DNA of 64,000 nt from Stictocephala bisonia (taxonomy: Eukaryota > Arthropoda > Insecta > Hemiptera > Membracidae), in contig JAQJVL010000151.1 of the NCBI GenBank assembly GCA_035578905.1, forward strand, positions 311,001-375,000. The letters run 5' to 3'. The notes below the pieces were generated by a model, which worked only from the letters and a program-made list of their open reading frames with translations, did no database searches and was not told where the DNA came from. Made by a program: the position numbers and the translations under genes. Of this stretch, positions 21,153 to 34,760 are shown in pieces. Positions within the stretch are counted from its first letter, which is position 1; each line of letters starts with the position of its first letter.

Positions 21153-22890
21153 CAACACATACACTGGTCTCGGCCCTCACACCACATACACTGGTCTCGG
21201 CCCTCACACCACCTACACTGCCCTTGGTCCTCACACCAACTACACTGGTCTCGGCCCTCACACCACCTACACTGGTCTCGGTCCTCACACCACCTACACT
21301 ACTCTTGGTCCTCACGCCACCTACACTGGTTTCAGTACTCATACCACCTACACTGGTTTAGGCACTCACACCGCCTACACTGCCCTTGGTCCTCACACCA
21401 CCTACACTGGTTTCAGCCCTCACACCACATACACTGGTCTCGGCCCTCACACCACATACACTGGTCTCGGCCCTCACACCACCTACACTACTCTTGGTCC
21501 TCACACCACCTACACTGGTCTCGGCCCTCACACCACATACACTGGTCTCGGCCCTCACACCACTTACACTGGTCTCGGTCCTCACACCACCTACACTACT
21601 CTTGGTCCTCACGCCACCTACACTGGTTTCAGTACTCATACCACCTACACTGGTTTAGGCCCTCACACAACCTACACTGCCCTTGGTCCTCACACCAACT
21701 ACACTGGTCTCGGCCCTCACACCACATACACTGGTCTCGGCCCTCACACCACATACACTGGTCTCGGCCCTCACACCACCTACACTGCCCTTGGTCCTCA
21801 CACCAACTACACTGGTCTCGGCCCTCACACCACCTACACTGGTCTCGGTCCTCACACCACCTACACTACTCTTGGTCCTCACGCCACCTACACTGGTTTC
21901 AGTACTCATACCACCTACACTGGTTTAGGCCCTCACACCACCTACACTGCCCTTGGTCCTCACACCACCTACACTGGTTTCAGCCCTCACACCACCTACA
22001 CTCGTCTCGGTACCCACACCAACTACACTGCCCTTGGTCCGCACACCAACTACACTGGTCTCGGCCCTCACACCACCTACACTGGTCTCGGTCCTCACAC
22101 CACCTACACTGGTTTCAGCCCTCACACCACCTACACTCGTCTCGGTTCTAACACCAACTACACTGCCCTTGGTCCTCACACCAACTACACTGGTCTCGGC
22201 CCTCACGCCACCTACACTGGTTTCAGTCCTCATACCACCTACACTGGTTTCAGTCCTCATACTATCTACACTGCTTTCGGCCCTCACACTACCTACACTG
22301 CCATTGGTCCTCACATCACCTACACTGGTTTCAGCCCTCACACCACCTACACTTTTCTCGGTCCTCACACCACCTACACTGGTTTCGGCCCTCACACCAC
22401 CTACACTGCCCTTGGTCCTCACACCATCTACACTGGTTTCAGCCCTCACACCACCTACACTGATTTCAGCCCTCACACCACCTACACTGGTCTCGGCCCT
22501 AACACCACCTACACTGGTTTCAGCCCTCACACCATCTACACTGGTTTCAGCCCTCACACCACCTACACTGATTTCAGTCCTCATACCACCTACACTGGTT
22601 TCAGCCCTCACACCACCTACACTGATTTCAGCCCTCACACCACCTACACTGGCCTTGGTCCTCACACCACCTACACTAGTTTCAGTCCTTACACGACCTA
22701 CACTGGTCTCGGTCCTCACACCACCTACACTGGTCTCGGTCCTCACACCACCTACACTAGTTTCAGTTCACACCACCTACACTTTTCTCGGTCCTCACAC
22801 CACCTACACTGGTCTCGGCCCTCACACCACCTACACTGGCCTTGGCCCTCACACCACCTACACTGGTTCAGTCCTTACAACACCCACACC
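21153..22890. repeat. 27-bp minisatellite, about 64 units
   Basis: The unit is approximately CTCACACCACCTACACTGGTCTCGGTC. Because 27 is a multiple of three and the unit has no stop codon in several frames, long open frames run through it. On the plus strand 21046-22923 would encode 625 residues of G-L-G-P-H-T-T-Y-T repeats, and other frames on both strands are open for up to about 300 codons. Variants are arranged in higher order: the block T-L-G-P-H-A-T-Y-T, G-F-S-T-H-T-T-Y-T, G-L-G, A-L-G starts near 21300, 21597 and 21867, that is 11 and 10 units apart. A one-base slip near 22768 changes frame. I read it as non-coding tandem DNA. Confidence 0.9.
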
Positions 22891-22923
22891 ATGGGTTTTT
22901 TTATAAGAACACAAGAATGCTAA

Positions 22924-25900
22924 ATATGTAACTCTTATCAACCAAAAAATGTTGTATAATTTGTAATTCTTTCCTTTTTAAATTTATAAATCAAACTCCA
23001 CTACAATTAAACAAAAAATATTCCATTTATGCTCAAGGTGATGATTTCATGATGACTGGTGGTCTAATGCAATAATAACACAATCGACTTATAAATAATA
23101 AATCCTTCCCAACCTGATAAGAATCATCATAATACTCACAGGACATTCCACTCGTCTTCAAATCCACTTCTCCCACTCACTATCCTAAATACCTCATTTT
23201 TTTAAACCTTCGAACCCCCACAAAAAATCGATCATTTTTCGCCCGTAAAATTTCCTTCGAGACTCTACTACGATCTTTGTCGAACTGGACCAAATCTTTG
23301 CATCAAGACTAAAAAAAATCTGCATCCAATATTCATTTGTTGGAATAGAGCACGATTCAGATTAACGCCAAAGGTTATTTCACCGAACTTTTCTAAAACG
23401 TCTAAAGCATCAATACCTCTGTACAATCCATACACGTTCTGCTAGCTATGGGCCAAATAATCGGACCCAGTCTTCTTGAAGATTTGCCTTATGTAGATGG
23501 CAGAGTGACCCCACAGTGATCCCATCTATAGACGGGGTAGGGCGATGGCCTCATCTAAGGCCTCTAATATATCGTCCATTTGGTTGGGGTCAGTTTTAAT
23601 CTCCGGCTCTTCGGCGTCCTGGATAATAGTATCATCCTCCTACATATATTCTGTTTCGACCATGACTACATCTTCTTTAAGAAAAGATTTTATATTTTTG
23701 TTATTAGACCTCTTATTTCACTTACCACTACAAGGGTTAATCAGAAGATGTAAAATCAGTTTTAAAAGAAAATTAGGCTGTTTTACACCAACACCAATAA
23801 CTGTATGTACATCACTTATAAACAGTCACTCAATACCAATTTGTAGGTTATGTTCGAGATACAATCAAGATTGATTCCAACACTAAAATACGTCCTTAAA
23901 CAAAATATTTACAACTATTTACAGTCTACGTAAACAATTGGACAGTACAAAGCACACAAGATATTAAGTATGGTGAATGATTATAGGATTTTAATTATTA
24001 TCTTATGAATGTGTTAAGGGCTGAAATCTTCACTAACCGAAAGTACGTACACAACACCAGTCACCAGGATTAGCTTACTGGTTGGCATCACTGCGTCCAA
24101 ACGCTCGTCCACTGGCACCATTCGACTTGTCAAACTTCCAAACGAAAAATACTATATTCTGCGCTGTCCACACAAAACAGAAACTCCTGAAATTGTATCC
24201 CCTTAAACTAGACTGATATCAGATAAACTTATTAGTTCGTCCTCTTTAATTAGAAGATATATCTGAAGTTGCTCGAGATCCTATTCAATTATAGAGGATT
24301 TATAGACGGATGGGTTTCAATTAAAGTTGTAAACGGATTTTAAATAAATAAATTTACTCAGACAGTATGACTCTTTCAAATGCCAAACTATTCCTTTTTA
24401 CAAATTAGGTTGGTCAAAAAAGTATTTATTTAAACTGAAACTGTTTGTTTCATAGTGATTATATTTTTATTGTTTTTATTTTTACACAAATATACAATAT
24501 GAGTTTCCCCAAAAACATTTCTTATACGAAAAAAATTTTATATAATTTTATTTCAGTAATGTTGTTCAAATTCATTATTAGTATTTTATTTTTATTTTAT
24601 TTATTAAGAAATGCTGCATAACAGACAGCATCCAATTGCAATGCAGAAATAATTCAATTAAAAATAATAATTGAGGTTCAATAGTGTTAATGCACAACAG
24701 TGTTAATAGTCTACCAGTCTTTTAAACATTGCATGCACTATATCCAAATATTGCTCAACAGGCAAACAGCAATAAATTAAAGTAACATAACAACTTGGAA
24801 AACATAACAATATAAGCTAAAACAAAAATAACACGACACCTAACGATGACAATAATGATTTCAAATTCTTTATTTGTTTTGTTTTGTACAACAAATATTT
24901 TACAAGTAGACTTTTTTTATTTATTCCTCTAGCCTATGGCTATTGGAGGTAAAATCTTCTAGATAAATACATTTTCTATGATATTTACACTATAAAACAA
25001 ATTTTGATACATGTACTTTTATTATTATTTTTCAATTAGTAGTTAACATTTTTTTACTTTATTAACAAACTCGATAAGTCTCTTCATATTTCTACAAATC
25101 AAAATTTAATAACTAGATCAGGCATTTAATAAAAATATATCAATTCAAACAAAATCTTATTAGGCTTACATACATATAATTATGAACATAAATTTAAATA
25201 TATACATATATAGGCTAATATAACACGACAAAATGAAACATAATATAACATAGTATAAATACCCAGGCCTCTCCAAATATCGGGGAAATTAACGAGAGTA
25301 AACATTTAACACCAACAACAAAAACAATAAATTAACAATAAACAATCAATTAATCTTCGGTGGAGTATTCATTGATAACAAGTTCTAAAGGCAATTATGG
25401 GTACAGAAAGTTACAGAATGTAGAAGTATGAATATTTAATTTATGATAGGTGTACTACAGACGGAAATGACTGTACACCAAGAGGGTAGTAATAATAGTA
25501 ACAACTAAAATATTAAAAACACAATAAATATTACATAAATACTTGCAAACATAAATATAATTTATTAGTGTTGTCAAGGCACATTGTTAGCAAATATATT
25601 ATACCTTCATGTTTAATTAACAATACTGACAAAATCTGTTGCAAGACAATTTTTTAATTACTAATATAGAACTTGACTGCTTTGATAAGGAGCAATAACT
25701 ATAGTTTAAAACAAAATGAAGTTCACTTGTTAACTCTCATTTACGTAGTGTATTTGTGTGTTAAAAACTATTACATATACTAAACAGTAAGTCAAGTAGA
25801 GAATGGGGTTGCTGTAATCACTTTTTTGTTGCAAAGCGAAACAGACCAAGTAATGAAAATGTTTGATCCAATTGTTTAATAATAAAACAAACCTGTTAAT

Positions 25901-26027
25901 ACATTTTATTTCACACATTATTATGTCGCCGATTATCAAGATAAATTCGAATATAAATGTGATGAGTGTATACGAACGTGTGTAGTCATTGTTACTAACT
26001 AAGGTCGACTGTTCCTCAGAAAGAGCT
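22924..26027. other. AT-rich DNA without recognised gene
   Basis: No gene is recognised. On the minus strand about 23684-23536 one frame reads EDDTIIQDAEEPEIKTDPNQMDDILEALDEAIALP between stops, an acidic protein-like stretch that could be a coding relic; I cannot name it. The plus-strand 109-codon frame over the same place (23545-23874) looks like its shadow. Confidence 0.4.
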
Positions 26028-26347
26028 ATTTATTAATAGCCTAATAGCTATGCAAACTAAGGGATCTTCAGCTTTACGTGGGATCCGAACCACGTAGTGT
26101 TAGTCTGATTTTCAGCTAACTGACAATACTGACACTTAGTTCTCTTCCCGACACAACATCTGAACCTTGATTACCGTCCAACATGGATTATAGTAATTTT
26201 ATTGTTGAAGGTGACCAATTCGGATGTTGTCTATAGAAGATAACCGACAACTGAGTTTGTCAGTTAGCTTAAAATCAGATCAGTACTCAGTGGTTTGGAT
26301 TACATACTAATCTGTGGTTCACCTACTTGTCCTGGCTATTAATAAAT
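26028..26347. mobile_element. Short non-autonomous TIR element (MITE-like)
   Basis: The ends are ATTTATTAATAGCC (26028-26041) and its exact reverse complement GGCTATTAATAAAT (26334-26347). Inside, the TCTGATTTTCAGCTAACTGACAA segment (about 26104) is repeated inverted at about 26257-26280, and ACAACATCTGAA (about 26153) at about 26220. There is no ORF. The superfamily is not recognised. Confidence 0.7.
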
Positions 26348-27965
<1,618 letters not shown>

Positions 27966-29798
27966 AAAACAACTTCAACAAAACACTTACAATAACATTT
28001 TATTTGCACACTTTATTGGCATAACCTTATTTATTCAGTGTATACACTGCTGAAATGTATTGGTAATTTTAAATGTGGTGTCTTTGTCATCGAGACGCAT
28101 ACAAGCCATCAATTGCCGATAAGATTGAAAGAAAAAACAAAGAAGAAACTAGAAAACTCGAAATGATTGAAGAACAAGTCTTAACAAGGAAAAATCTTGG
28201 GAACAACAACATTAATACGTTTCTGTATCCCCTTTATTAAATCTGGAAGTTTACGATAGTAGTTTAACATTTTTTGACAAACAGATCTAAGAAATTTAGT
28301 TTGTCAGTAGCTTTTAAGATTTGCAATAATTTTTCCAACATTTTACATCCCAATATTGTTACTAAAAATAAAAATCCTACAGCAGTTTTTCTATCAACTT
28401 TTGGCTGCAGTGAAAAGGTGAATTGAAATAAAGAATCTTAGAACTTAGGCTTAAGCGGCCGGTGTCATAACTAGAATCTTCAGTTTCCGGTGACAACCGC
28501 GTCAAGGTACTATTTACAATATTTAGAAGATGACCAGACGTTTCGCCCGTATTGTGATGTGGCATCCTCAGTGGTTTCTCTGAGACTGGTCTATATTGTA
28601 TAAAGAATGTCTATATTGTACTTGTTTTGTATAAAATAATAATGATGCGGTTTAAATACTGCATAGTCCTCTTGTACACCTGAAAGTACGAGTTCACACA
28701 TGTCTTGAGGAGTCATGTTTATTTTAAATACACTAAATATATGATAGGTTATGCGATTAGTCCATTAAAGAAACTAGTAATTCTGTGGTATTAGATATGA
28801 CTAGGTTTTATGGTTAGTAATATACTAATCATAAAGAGCACACTAAATATCTAAACAACAAAACAAGATATTTTTCCTATAATAACCTTCAATTTGTTTT
28901 AATAAAAACGACATTTGACTAATATGAGGCAGCAAACGTATACTCCATTACGTACGAAACTCAACTTCAGTCTTATACCAAAGAGTGCTTCATATACATT
29001 CTCTGAGATTTACCTAAACAAACAGATTCATGCATTTATTTATTCTAATAGCTAATGTAGTCGTAATTTTATTAAATATTGTTTGTTTATTTATATGTTT
29101 AAATCAATAAATATTATGTATAACCCGTTCTTAATAAGGTTTCACTCCCCCTCTTTCTTTTTTTACTTGTTATGAAACTCTTTCAAATATATCTTCTTTG
29201 AAATTATTCTACTATTTTCACAAAGTAAACGATTCTAATAGAGCCTTTTTAATTTATCATATTAATTAAAAAGGTAATGGTCTTTTCAATCGTTCGGTTC
29301 TCTTAATATTTACTTTGTAACACATCATGAATAAAGATTCAAAAGACACAAAAGAAAAGTGTTTCAGTATAATCAGCTAAATGACTTGCCTACCTCTCTC
29401 CATTTACAGGGAAGGGGTAATTTCAACCCCCTTCTCCACCTCAAGTCGTCAGCAACACAACACCTCTAATCATCAACCTTCTAATTAGGCCTGGTCTTAC
29501 TTCCAATTAGACCCCTATCTTTCGTGTGTTTATTTAAGATACAAAGAGCGTTCCGGTACAGTCAGAGTAAATTTATAATTCTTTGTCTAAATACTACCAA
29601 ATTGAAAATGTGTATGGTGCAGCAATATACAATGTCTATTACTATAGAATTTGACAAACCTTCTTCAATAAGTGATTAAAGCACTGTCTGTAACAATAAG
29701 GATACTAAAAATGTCACTCAGTTGTTACAATTGTATTATTAGTTACTTTACGATAAATTTTTCAAGTTTCTAATAATATTCCATAAACTTAACAATTA
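27966..29798. other. Sequence without intact gene; possible retroelement relic
   Basis: Around 28072-28240 a plus-strand frame reads WCLCHRDAYKPSIADKIERKNKEETRKLEMIEEQ to a stop, protein-like but unrecognised. Around 28480-28600 is a hammerhead-like motif on the minus strand, listed separately. The remainder is AT-rich and unassigned. Confidence 0.4.
28533..28575 (-). ncRNA. Hammerhead-ribozyme-like motif, second type
   Basis: On the minus strand the order is ACCA, CTGAGGA, a 20-nt segment starting TGCC and ending GGGC, GAAA, CGTC, TGGT. The ACCA and TGGT ends pair as a 4-bp stem I, GCC/GGC forms a short stem II with a large loop, ACGU gives a very short palindromic stem III, and GUC is the classical cleavage triplet. 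An extra T lies between CTGAGGA and stem II, as an extra A does in the 9.3/33.7/50.7 kb motifs. Such motifs are known in the terminal parts of Penelope-like elements. No reverse transcriptase or GIY-YIG frame was seen beside it. Confidence 0.45.
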
Positions 29799-32510
29799 CT
29801 ATAGTTAAGGGAATTAGTAAATAACTGTTTAGTATATCGACGTGTTAGAGCTAGCACGTCTTTCTTCTATAGTTAAGGGAATTAGTAAATAACTGTTTAG
29901 TATATTGACTTGTTAGAGCTAGCACGTCTTTCTTCTATAGTTAAGGGAATTAGTAAATAACTGTTTAGTATATTGACTTGTTAGAGCTAGCACGTCTTTC
30001 TTCTATAGTTAAGGGAATTAGTAAGTAACTGTTTAGTATATTGACTTGTTAGAGCTAGCACGTCTTTCTTCTATAGTTAAGGGAATTAGTAAGTAACTGT
30101 TTAGTATATCGACCTGTTACAGCTAGCACGTCTTTCTTCTATAGTTAAGGGAATTAGTAAGTAACTGTTTAGTATATCGACCTGTTAGAGCTAGCACGTC
30201 TTTCTTCTATAGTTAAGGGAATTAGTAAGTAACTGTTTAGTATATCGACCTGTTAGAGCTAGCGCGTCTTTCTTCTATAGTTAAGGGAATTAGTAAGTAA
30301 CTGTTTAGTATATTGACTTGTTAGAGCTAGCACGTCTTTCTTCTATAGTTAAGGGAATTAGTAAGTAACTGTTTAGTATATCGACTTGTTAGAGCTAGCA
30401 CGTCTTTCTTCTATAGTTAAGGGAATTAGTAAATAACTGTTTAGTATATTGACTTGTTAGAGCTAGCACGTCTTTCTTCTATAGTTAAGGGAATTAGTAA
30501 GTAACTGTTTAGTATATCGACCTGTTAGAGCTAGCACGTCTTTCTTCTATAGTTAAGGGAATTAGTAAGTAACTGTTTAGTATATCGACTTGTTAGAGCT
30601 AGCACGTCTTTCTTCTATAGTTAAGGGAATTAGTAAGTAACTGTTTAGTATATCGACCTGTTAGAGCTAGCACGTCTTTCTTCTATAGTTAAGGGAATTA
30701 GTAAGTAACTGTTTAGTATATTGACTTGTTAGAGCTAGCACGTCTTTCTTCTATAGTTAAGGGAATTAGTAAGTAACTGTTTAGTATATTGACTTGTTAG
30801 AGCTAGCACGTCTTTCTTCTATAGTTAAGGGAATTAGTAAGTAACTGTTTAGTATATCGACTTGTTAGAGCTAGCACGTCTTTCTTCTATAGTTAAGGGA
30901 ATTAGTAAGTAACTGTTTAGTATATTGACTTGTTAGAGCTAGCACGTCTTTCTTCTATAGTTAAGGGAATTAGTAAGTAACTGTTTAGTATATTGACTTG
31001 TTAGAGCTAGCACGTCTTTCTTCTATAGTTAAGGGAATTAGTAAGTAACTGTTTAGTATATCGACTTGTTAGAGCTAGCACGTCTTTCTTCTATAGTTAA
31101 GGGAATTAGTAAGTAACTGTTTAGTATATCGACCTGTTAGAGCTAGCACGTCTTTCTTCTATAGTTAAGGGAATTAGTAAGTAACTGTTTAGTATATCGA
31201 CCTGTTAGAGCTAGCACGTCTTTCTTCTATAGTTAAGGGAATTAGTAAGTAACTGTTTAGTATATTGACTTGTTAGAGCTAGCACGTCTTTCTTCTATAG
31301 TTAAGGGAATTAGTAAGTAACTGTTTAGTATATCGACCTGTTAGAGCTAGCACGTCTTTCTTCTATAGTTAAGGGAATTAGTAAGTAACTGTTTAGTATA
31401 TCGACTTGTTAGAGCTAGCACGTCTTTCTTCTATAGTTAAGGGAATTAGTAATTAACTGTTTAGTATATCGACCTGTTAGAGCTAGCACGTCTTTCTTCT
31501 ATAGTTAAGGGAATTAGTAAGTAACTGTTTAGTATATTGACTTGTTAGAGCTAGCACGTCTTTCTTCTATAGTTAAGGGAATTAGTAAGTAACTGTTTAG
31601 TATATCGACCTGTTAGAGCTAGCACGTCTTTCTTCTATAGTTAAGGGAATTAGTAAGTAACTGTTTAGTATATCGACTTGTTAGAGCTAGCACGTCTTTC
31701 TTCTATAGTTAAGGGAATTAGTAAGTAACTGTTTAGTATATCGACTTGTTAGAGCTAGCACGTCTTTCTTGTATAGTTAAGGGAATTAGTTATTTACTAA
31801 TTTCCTGTTTAGTATATCGACTTGTTAGAGCTAGCACGTCTTTCTTTTATAGTTAAGGGAATTAGTAAATAACTGTTTAGTATATCGACTTGTTAGAGCT
31901 AGCACGTCTTTCTTCTATAGTTAAGGGAATTAGTAAATAACTGTTTAGTATATCGACTTGTTAGAGCTAGCACGTCTTTCTTCTATAGTTAAGGGAATTA
32001 GTAAATAACTGTTTAGTATATCGACTTGTTAGAGATAGCACGTCTTTCTTCTATAGTTAAGGGAATTAGTAAATAACTGTTTAGTATATCGACCTGTTAG
32101 AGCTAGCACGTCTTTCTTCTATAGTTAAGGGAATTAGTAAATAACTGTTTAGTATATCGACTTGTTAGAGCTAGCACGTCTTTCTTCTATAGTTAAGGGA
32201 ATTAGTAAATAACTGTTTAGTATATTGACTTGTTAGAGCTAGCACGTCTTTCTTCTATAGTTAAGGGAATTAGTAAATAACTGTTTAGTATATCGGCTTG
32301 TTAGAGCTAGCACGTCTTTCTTCTATAGTTAAGGGAATTAGTAAATAACTGTTTAGTATATCGACTTGTTAGAGCTAGCACGTCTTTCTTGGGAATTAGT
32401 AAATAACTGTTTAGTATATCGACTTGTTAGAGCTAGCACGTCTTTCTTGGGAATTAGTAAATAACTGTTTAGTATATCGACTTGTTAGAGCTAGCACGTC
32501 TTTCTTCTAT
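29799..32510. repeat. 68-bp satellite array, about 40 units
   Basis: The unit begins CTATAGTTAAGGGAATTAGT, continues AAGTAACTGTTTAGTATATC and ends GACCTGTTAGAGCTAGCACGTCTTTCTT. Variants are grouped along the array. Units with AAATAAC lie at both ends (about 29800-29960 and 31860-32510) with one near 30430; units with AAGTAAC fill the middle. Other variable sites are ATCGAC/ATTGAC and CCTG/CTTG. Near 31772-31806 one unit holds an inverted copy of GGAATTAGT. The last two junctions (about 32390 and 32447) lack the first 11 bases of the unit. There are no long open frames. It is not obviously linked to any element here. Confidence 0.97.
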
Positions 32511-33593
32511 TCAACTTAACGATCACTTTGATCCGAAACAGTTTTAGGTATAAGTCGACAACTTAACCTCACCATTTCTCTGTTATAGGTACTTTTCATA
32601 CCTTATTAATGTATAAATAGGTATGAATAGGTAAATAAAACCTATTTAAATAATCATAATTTTCGTAATGTCATTTTTTGTGTCATAATGTGGGTGTAAA
32701 ATGTATAAAGTTAAGTTTGTTAACTAGAAATATAATGTATATAGCTGCACTACATGTAGCGAGGGATGTGTAATAGTTGCTGGACTCAAGATGTTTAGTT
32801 GTTTGTTATGTATCATCATTCATAACCAACTCATTTATTCAACTATGAAAACAACATTTTGTAGCACATTACCACTTACGTTTTAATCTCAATAATTCAA
32901 TTATTTACTCTAAAAGTTACAATTAAATTGTACAATTATTTGATTTTTTTTTACTCTGCAGCATAGTACAATAGGAGGAGAAAGTTGACACAGCTATAGT
33001 TCCGAATTGCCCTCAAACAAGTTAATTTGATAAAAATATATCGCAGAAAACACTACATATTTTAGGTGGTTCAAACAACCTCCTTAATTCTTATGTGAAT
33101 AATTCACTACAATTCTGAGAAAGCATTGTAGACTTATATAGAAAGAATAACCTTTCGACACATTTAATGGTTCGGATATGAAGTAGTGATCAAAATCCAA
33201 CTAAAAAAATGAGTAAGAGGAAAATGTTCATGAGATAAAAGTTAATTAAAAAAAAGGAAAACTAAATTTTCGGAAAGATTTTATTATATGTATATATATA
33301 AAATAATAAAAAATAATATATATATATATATTTCGGAAAATATATTATATATATATATATATATTGTACGGAAAATACATGTATTTGTATTAGAGAGTTA
33401 TATAGTTCTTAAAAAATTTTACATTAGAACATAATTTATTAATATCACACGCACAAAACCCACATTTCACTCATTGGTTGCTGGCATGGGGGAATGTTAC
33501 TTACCGATCCTTGGTGCTTGGGCGGAAATATCGTAATGACTGTGCTTCTTTTTTGTTTGTAATAGACAAACAATGGTTCATTTTTTTTTAAAC
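32511..33593. other. AT-rich DNA without recognised gene
   Basis: No gene is recognised. 33288-33365 is a TA-rich, partly palindromic tract (TATATATATATTTCGGAAAATATATTATA). Confidence 0.5.
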
Positions 33594-33740
33594 AGTACAA
33601 GTAAACGTTACACAACACAAAATGTATTTCAATATAAGCACAAAATGCACAAATATATTACATACAAGTACAAAATGCACATATATTATGATGATCAATT
33701 TCGGTGAACCACGCTCACCTTCCTCAGACCAGAGGGATTC
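33594..33740 (-). mobile_element. 3'-terminal segment of the Penelope-like element, shared with the hairpin elements
   Basis: This stretch matches one arm of the hairpins at 9.1 and 50.5 kb: ACAGTACAAGTAAACG, AATATAAGCACAAAATGCAC, the hammerhead-like block and CAGACCAGAGGGATTCACAAA. Here it occurs once, directly downstream (on the minus strand) of the GIY-YIG relic, with no second arm. This arrangement suggests that it is the natural 3' end or terminal repeat of the Penelope-like element, and that the hairpins are inverted dimers of it. Confidence 0.65.
33689..33731 (-). ncRNA. Hammerhead-ribozyme-like motif at the Penelope-like 3' end
   Basis: On the minus strand: TGGT, CTGAGGA (intact core), A + GGTGA-loop-TCACC (5-bp stem II with a 7-nt loop), GAAA, TTGATC, ATCA. 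Stem I TGGT/ATCA pairs with one G-U. Stem II is the best formed of all copies. The unpaired A before stem II deviates from the canonical core. Its place after a GIY-YIG relic in the same orientation fits the known occurrence of hammerheads in Penelope-like elements. Confidence 0.5.
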
Positions 33741-33842
33741 ACAAAGGCATAGAAAATGGTGTTCAAAAAATCAATTTATAGGCCTATGATCACGTAATCC
33801 ATTGGCTGGAATCATCAAAATGGCAGCTGCTTTGATATTATT

Positions 33843-34340
33843 GGTTAATCCCTATTGGCTGTTACTTCTGTTCTTTTAGTCGCTGAAAATACATGATTAA
33901 AAACTATTTCGGAATCAAAATTAACCTGTTCATTCGTTAATTTATCACGATCCTTACATTGTTCTTTAAAAATAAATAACTCTTCCCAAGTATAATACGC
34001 CCCTTCTTGCAAACTTTTAGAACATCTACATTTTCATCTATTTATTCAAACTGTGGGTACAATTCAGAAGGTGTTTAGCTACATTAGATCTTTAGGGTTT
34101 CTTGTTTTTAAAAGTAGAGGCATGATTTTTATATCTTTTGCTAAAAGTTAAAGTCTGACCTATGTAAAACATATTACAATCATTACAATTGATCCCATAT
34201 ATTCCTGACTTATTTAATTTATCTTCACTTTCAATATTCGGGAGTAAAATGTTGGACATAGTATTAGAAGTCTTAAAAGCTACTGAAAAATTGAATTTCT
34301 CAATTTTAAGAATCGGTTTGGAAATAAAAGAGTACAGCAC
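33843..34340 (-). pseudogene. Penelope-like element, GIY-YIG endonuclease relic
   Basis: The open part (34340-34092) reads MLYSFISKPILKIEKFNFSVAFKTSNTMSNILLPN, then the GIY-YIG endonuclease motif KSGIYGINCNDCNMFYIGQT, then F-S-K-R-Y-K-N-H-A. G-I-Y, two cysteines, Y-I-G-Q-T and the R/H region are the hallmark of the C-terminal endonuclease of Penelope-like retroelements, which nicks the target for reverse transcription. After a stop at 34092 the frame goes on with SNVAKHLLNCTHSL. After a shift it reads YYTWEELFIFKEQCKDRDKLTNEQVNFDSEIVF to about 33843, again like the Penelope C-terminus. The reverse transcriptase part upstream is missing: a MITE begins at 34336. It is dead. Confidence 0.8.
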
Positions 34341-34760
34341 TTTTTCATGTATGCTTATTTAGGGTTTTTTTTTACTTGTATGAAGTTTAAAAACCCTTCA
34401 TAGTCATGTAAATAAATAAACAGCTGTTTTTAATTATTTTAAATATCAGCTGTTTTTATGTGAAACCCCTTTTCATGTATGCTTGTTTAGACTTTCCTAA
34501 AAAAAAATAGCCTTTTGTTAATAACGAAATTTATGTTACATAAACAAAAACACAAATTGTATAATTGTATTATAAATGCTGTTCAATGTGACTCGTTGCT
34601 TCATCAATGCATACTTCAGCCTAAAATAATTTATAAGCAATGTATACTTTAAATTAATTAAAAACAGCTGTTTATAATGACTATGAAGTTATACATTTGG
34701 TTAGTAAATTTCATACAAGTGAAAACCCCTAAACAAGCATACGTGAAAAAGTGCTTTACT
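34336..34760. mobile_element. TA-flanked MITE (Tc1/mariner-like ends) inside the Penelope relic
   Basis: The left end is CAGCACTTTTTCATGTATGCTT after TA, and the right end is AAGCATACGTGAAAAAGTGCTT before TA. The inverted similarity continues inward over CTTGTATGAA, CTTCATAGTCAT and AACAGCTGTTTTTAATTA. CAG-type ends and a TA duplication suggest a Tc1/mariner-type non-autonomous element of about 420 bp. Unexpectedly, the sequences outside both ends are also inverted copies of each other for about 35 bp. Confidence 0.65.

Noticed and set aside
21124..22906. Long minus-strand and alternative plus-strand frames in the 27-bp array
   Set aside because: By-products of a stop-free unit whose length is a multiple of three.
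29799..32510. CRISPR-like array
   Set aside because: The units are contiguous near-identical repeats without unique spacers, in a eukaryotic genome; it is a satellite.
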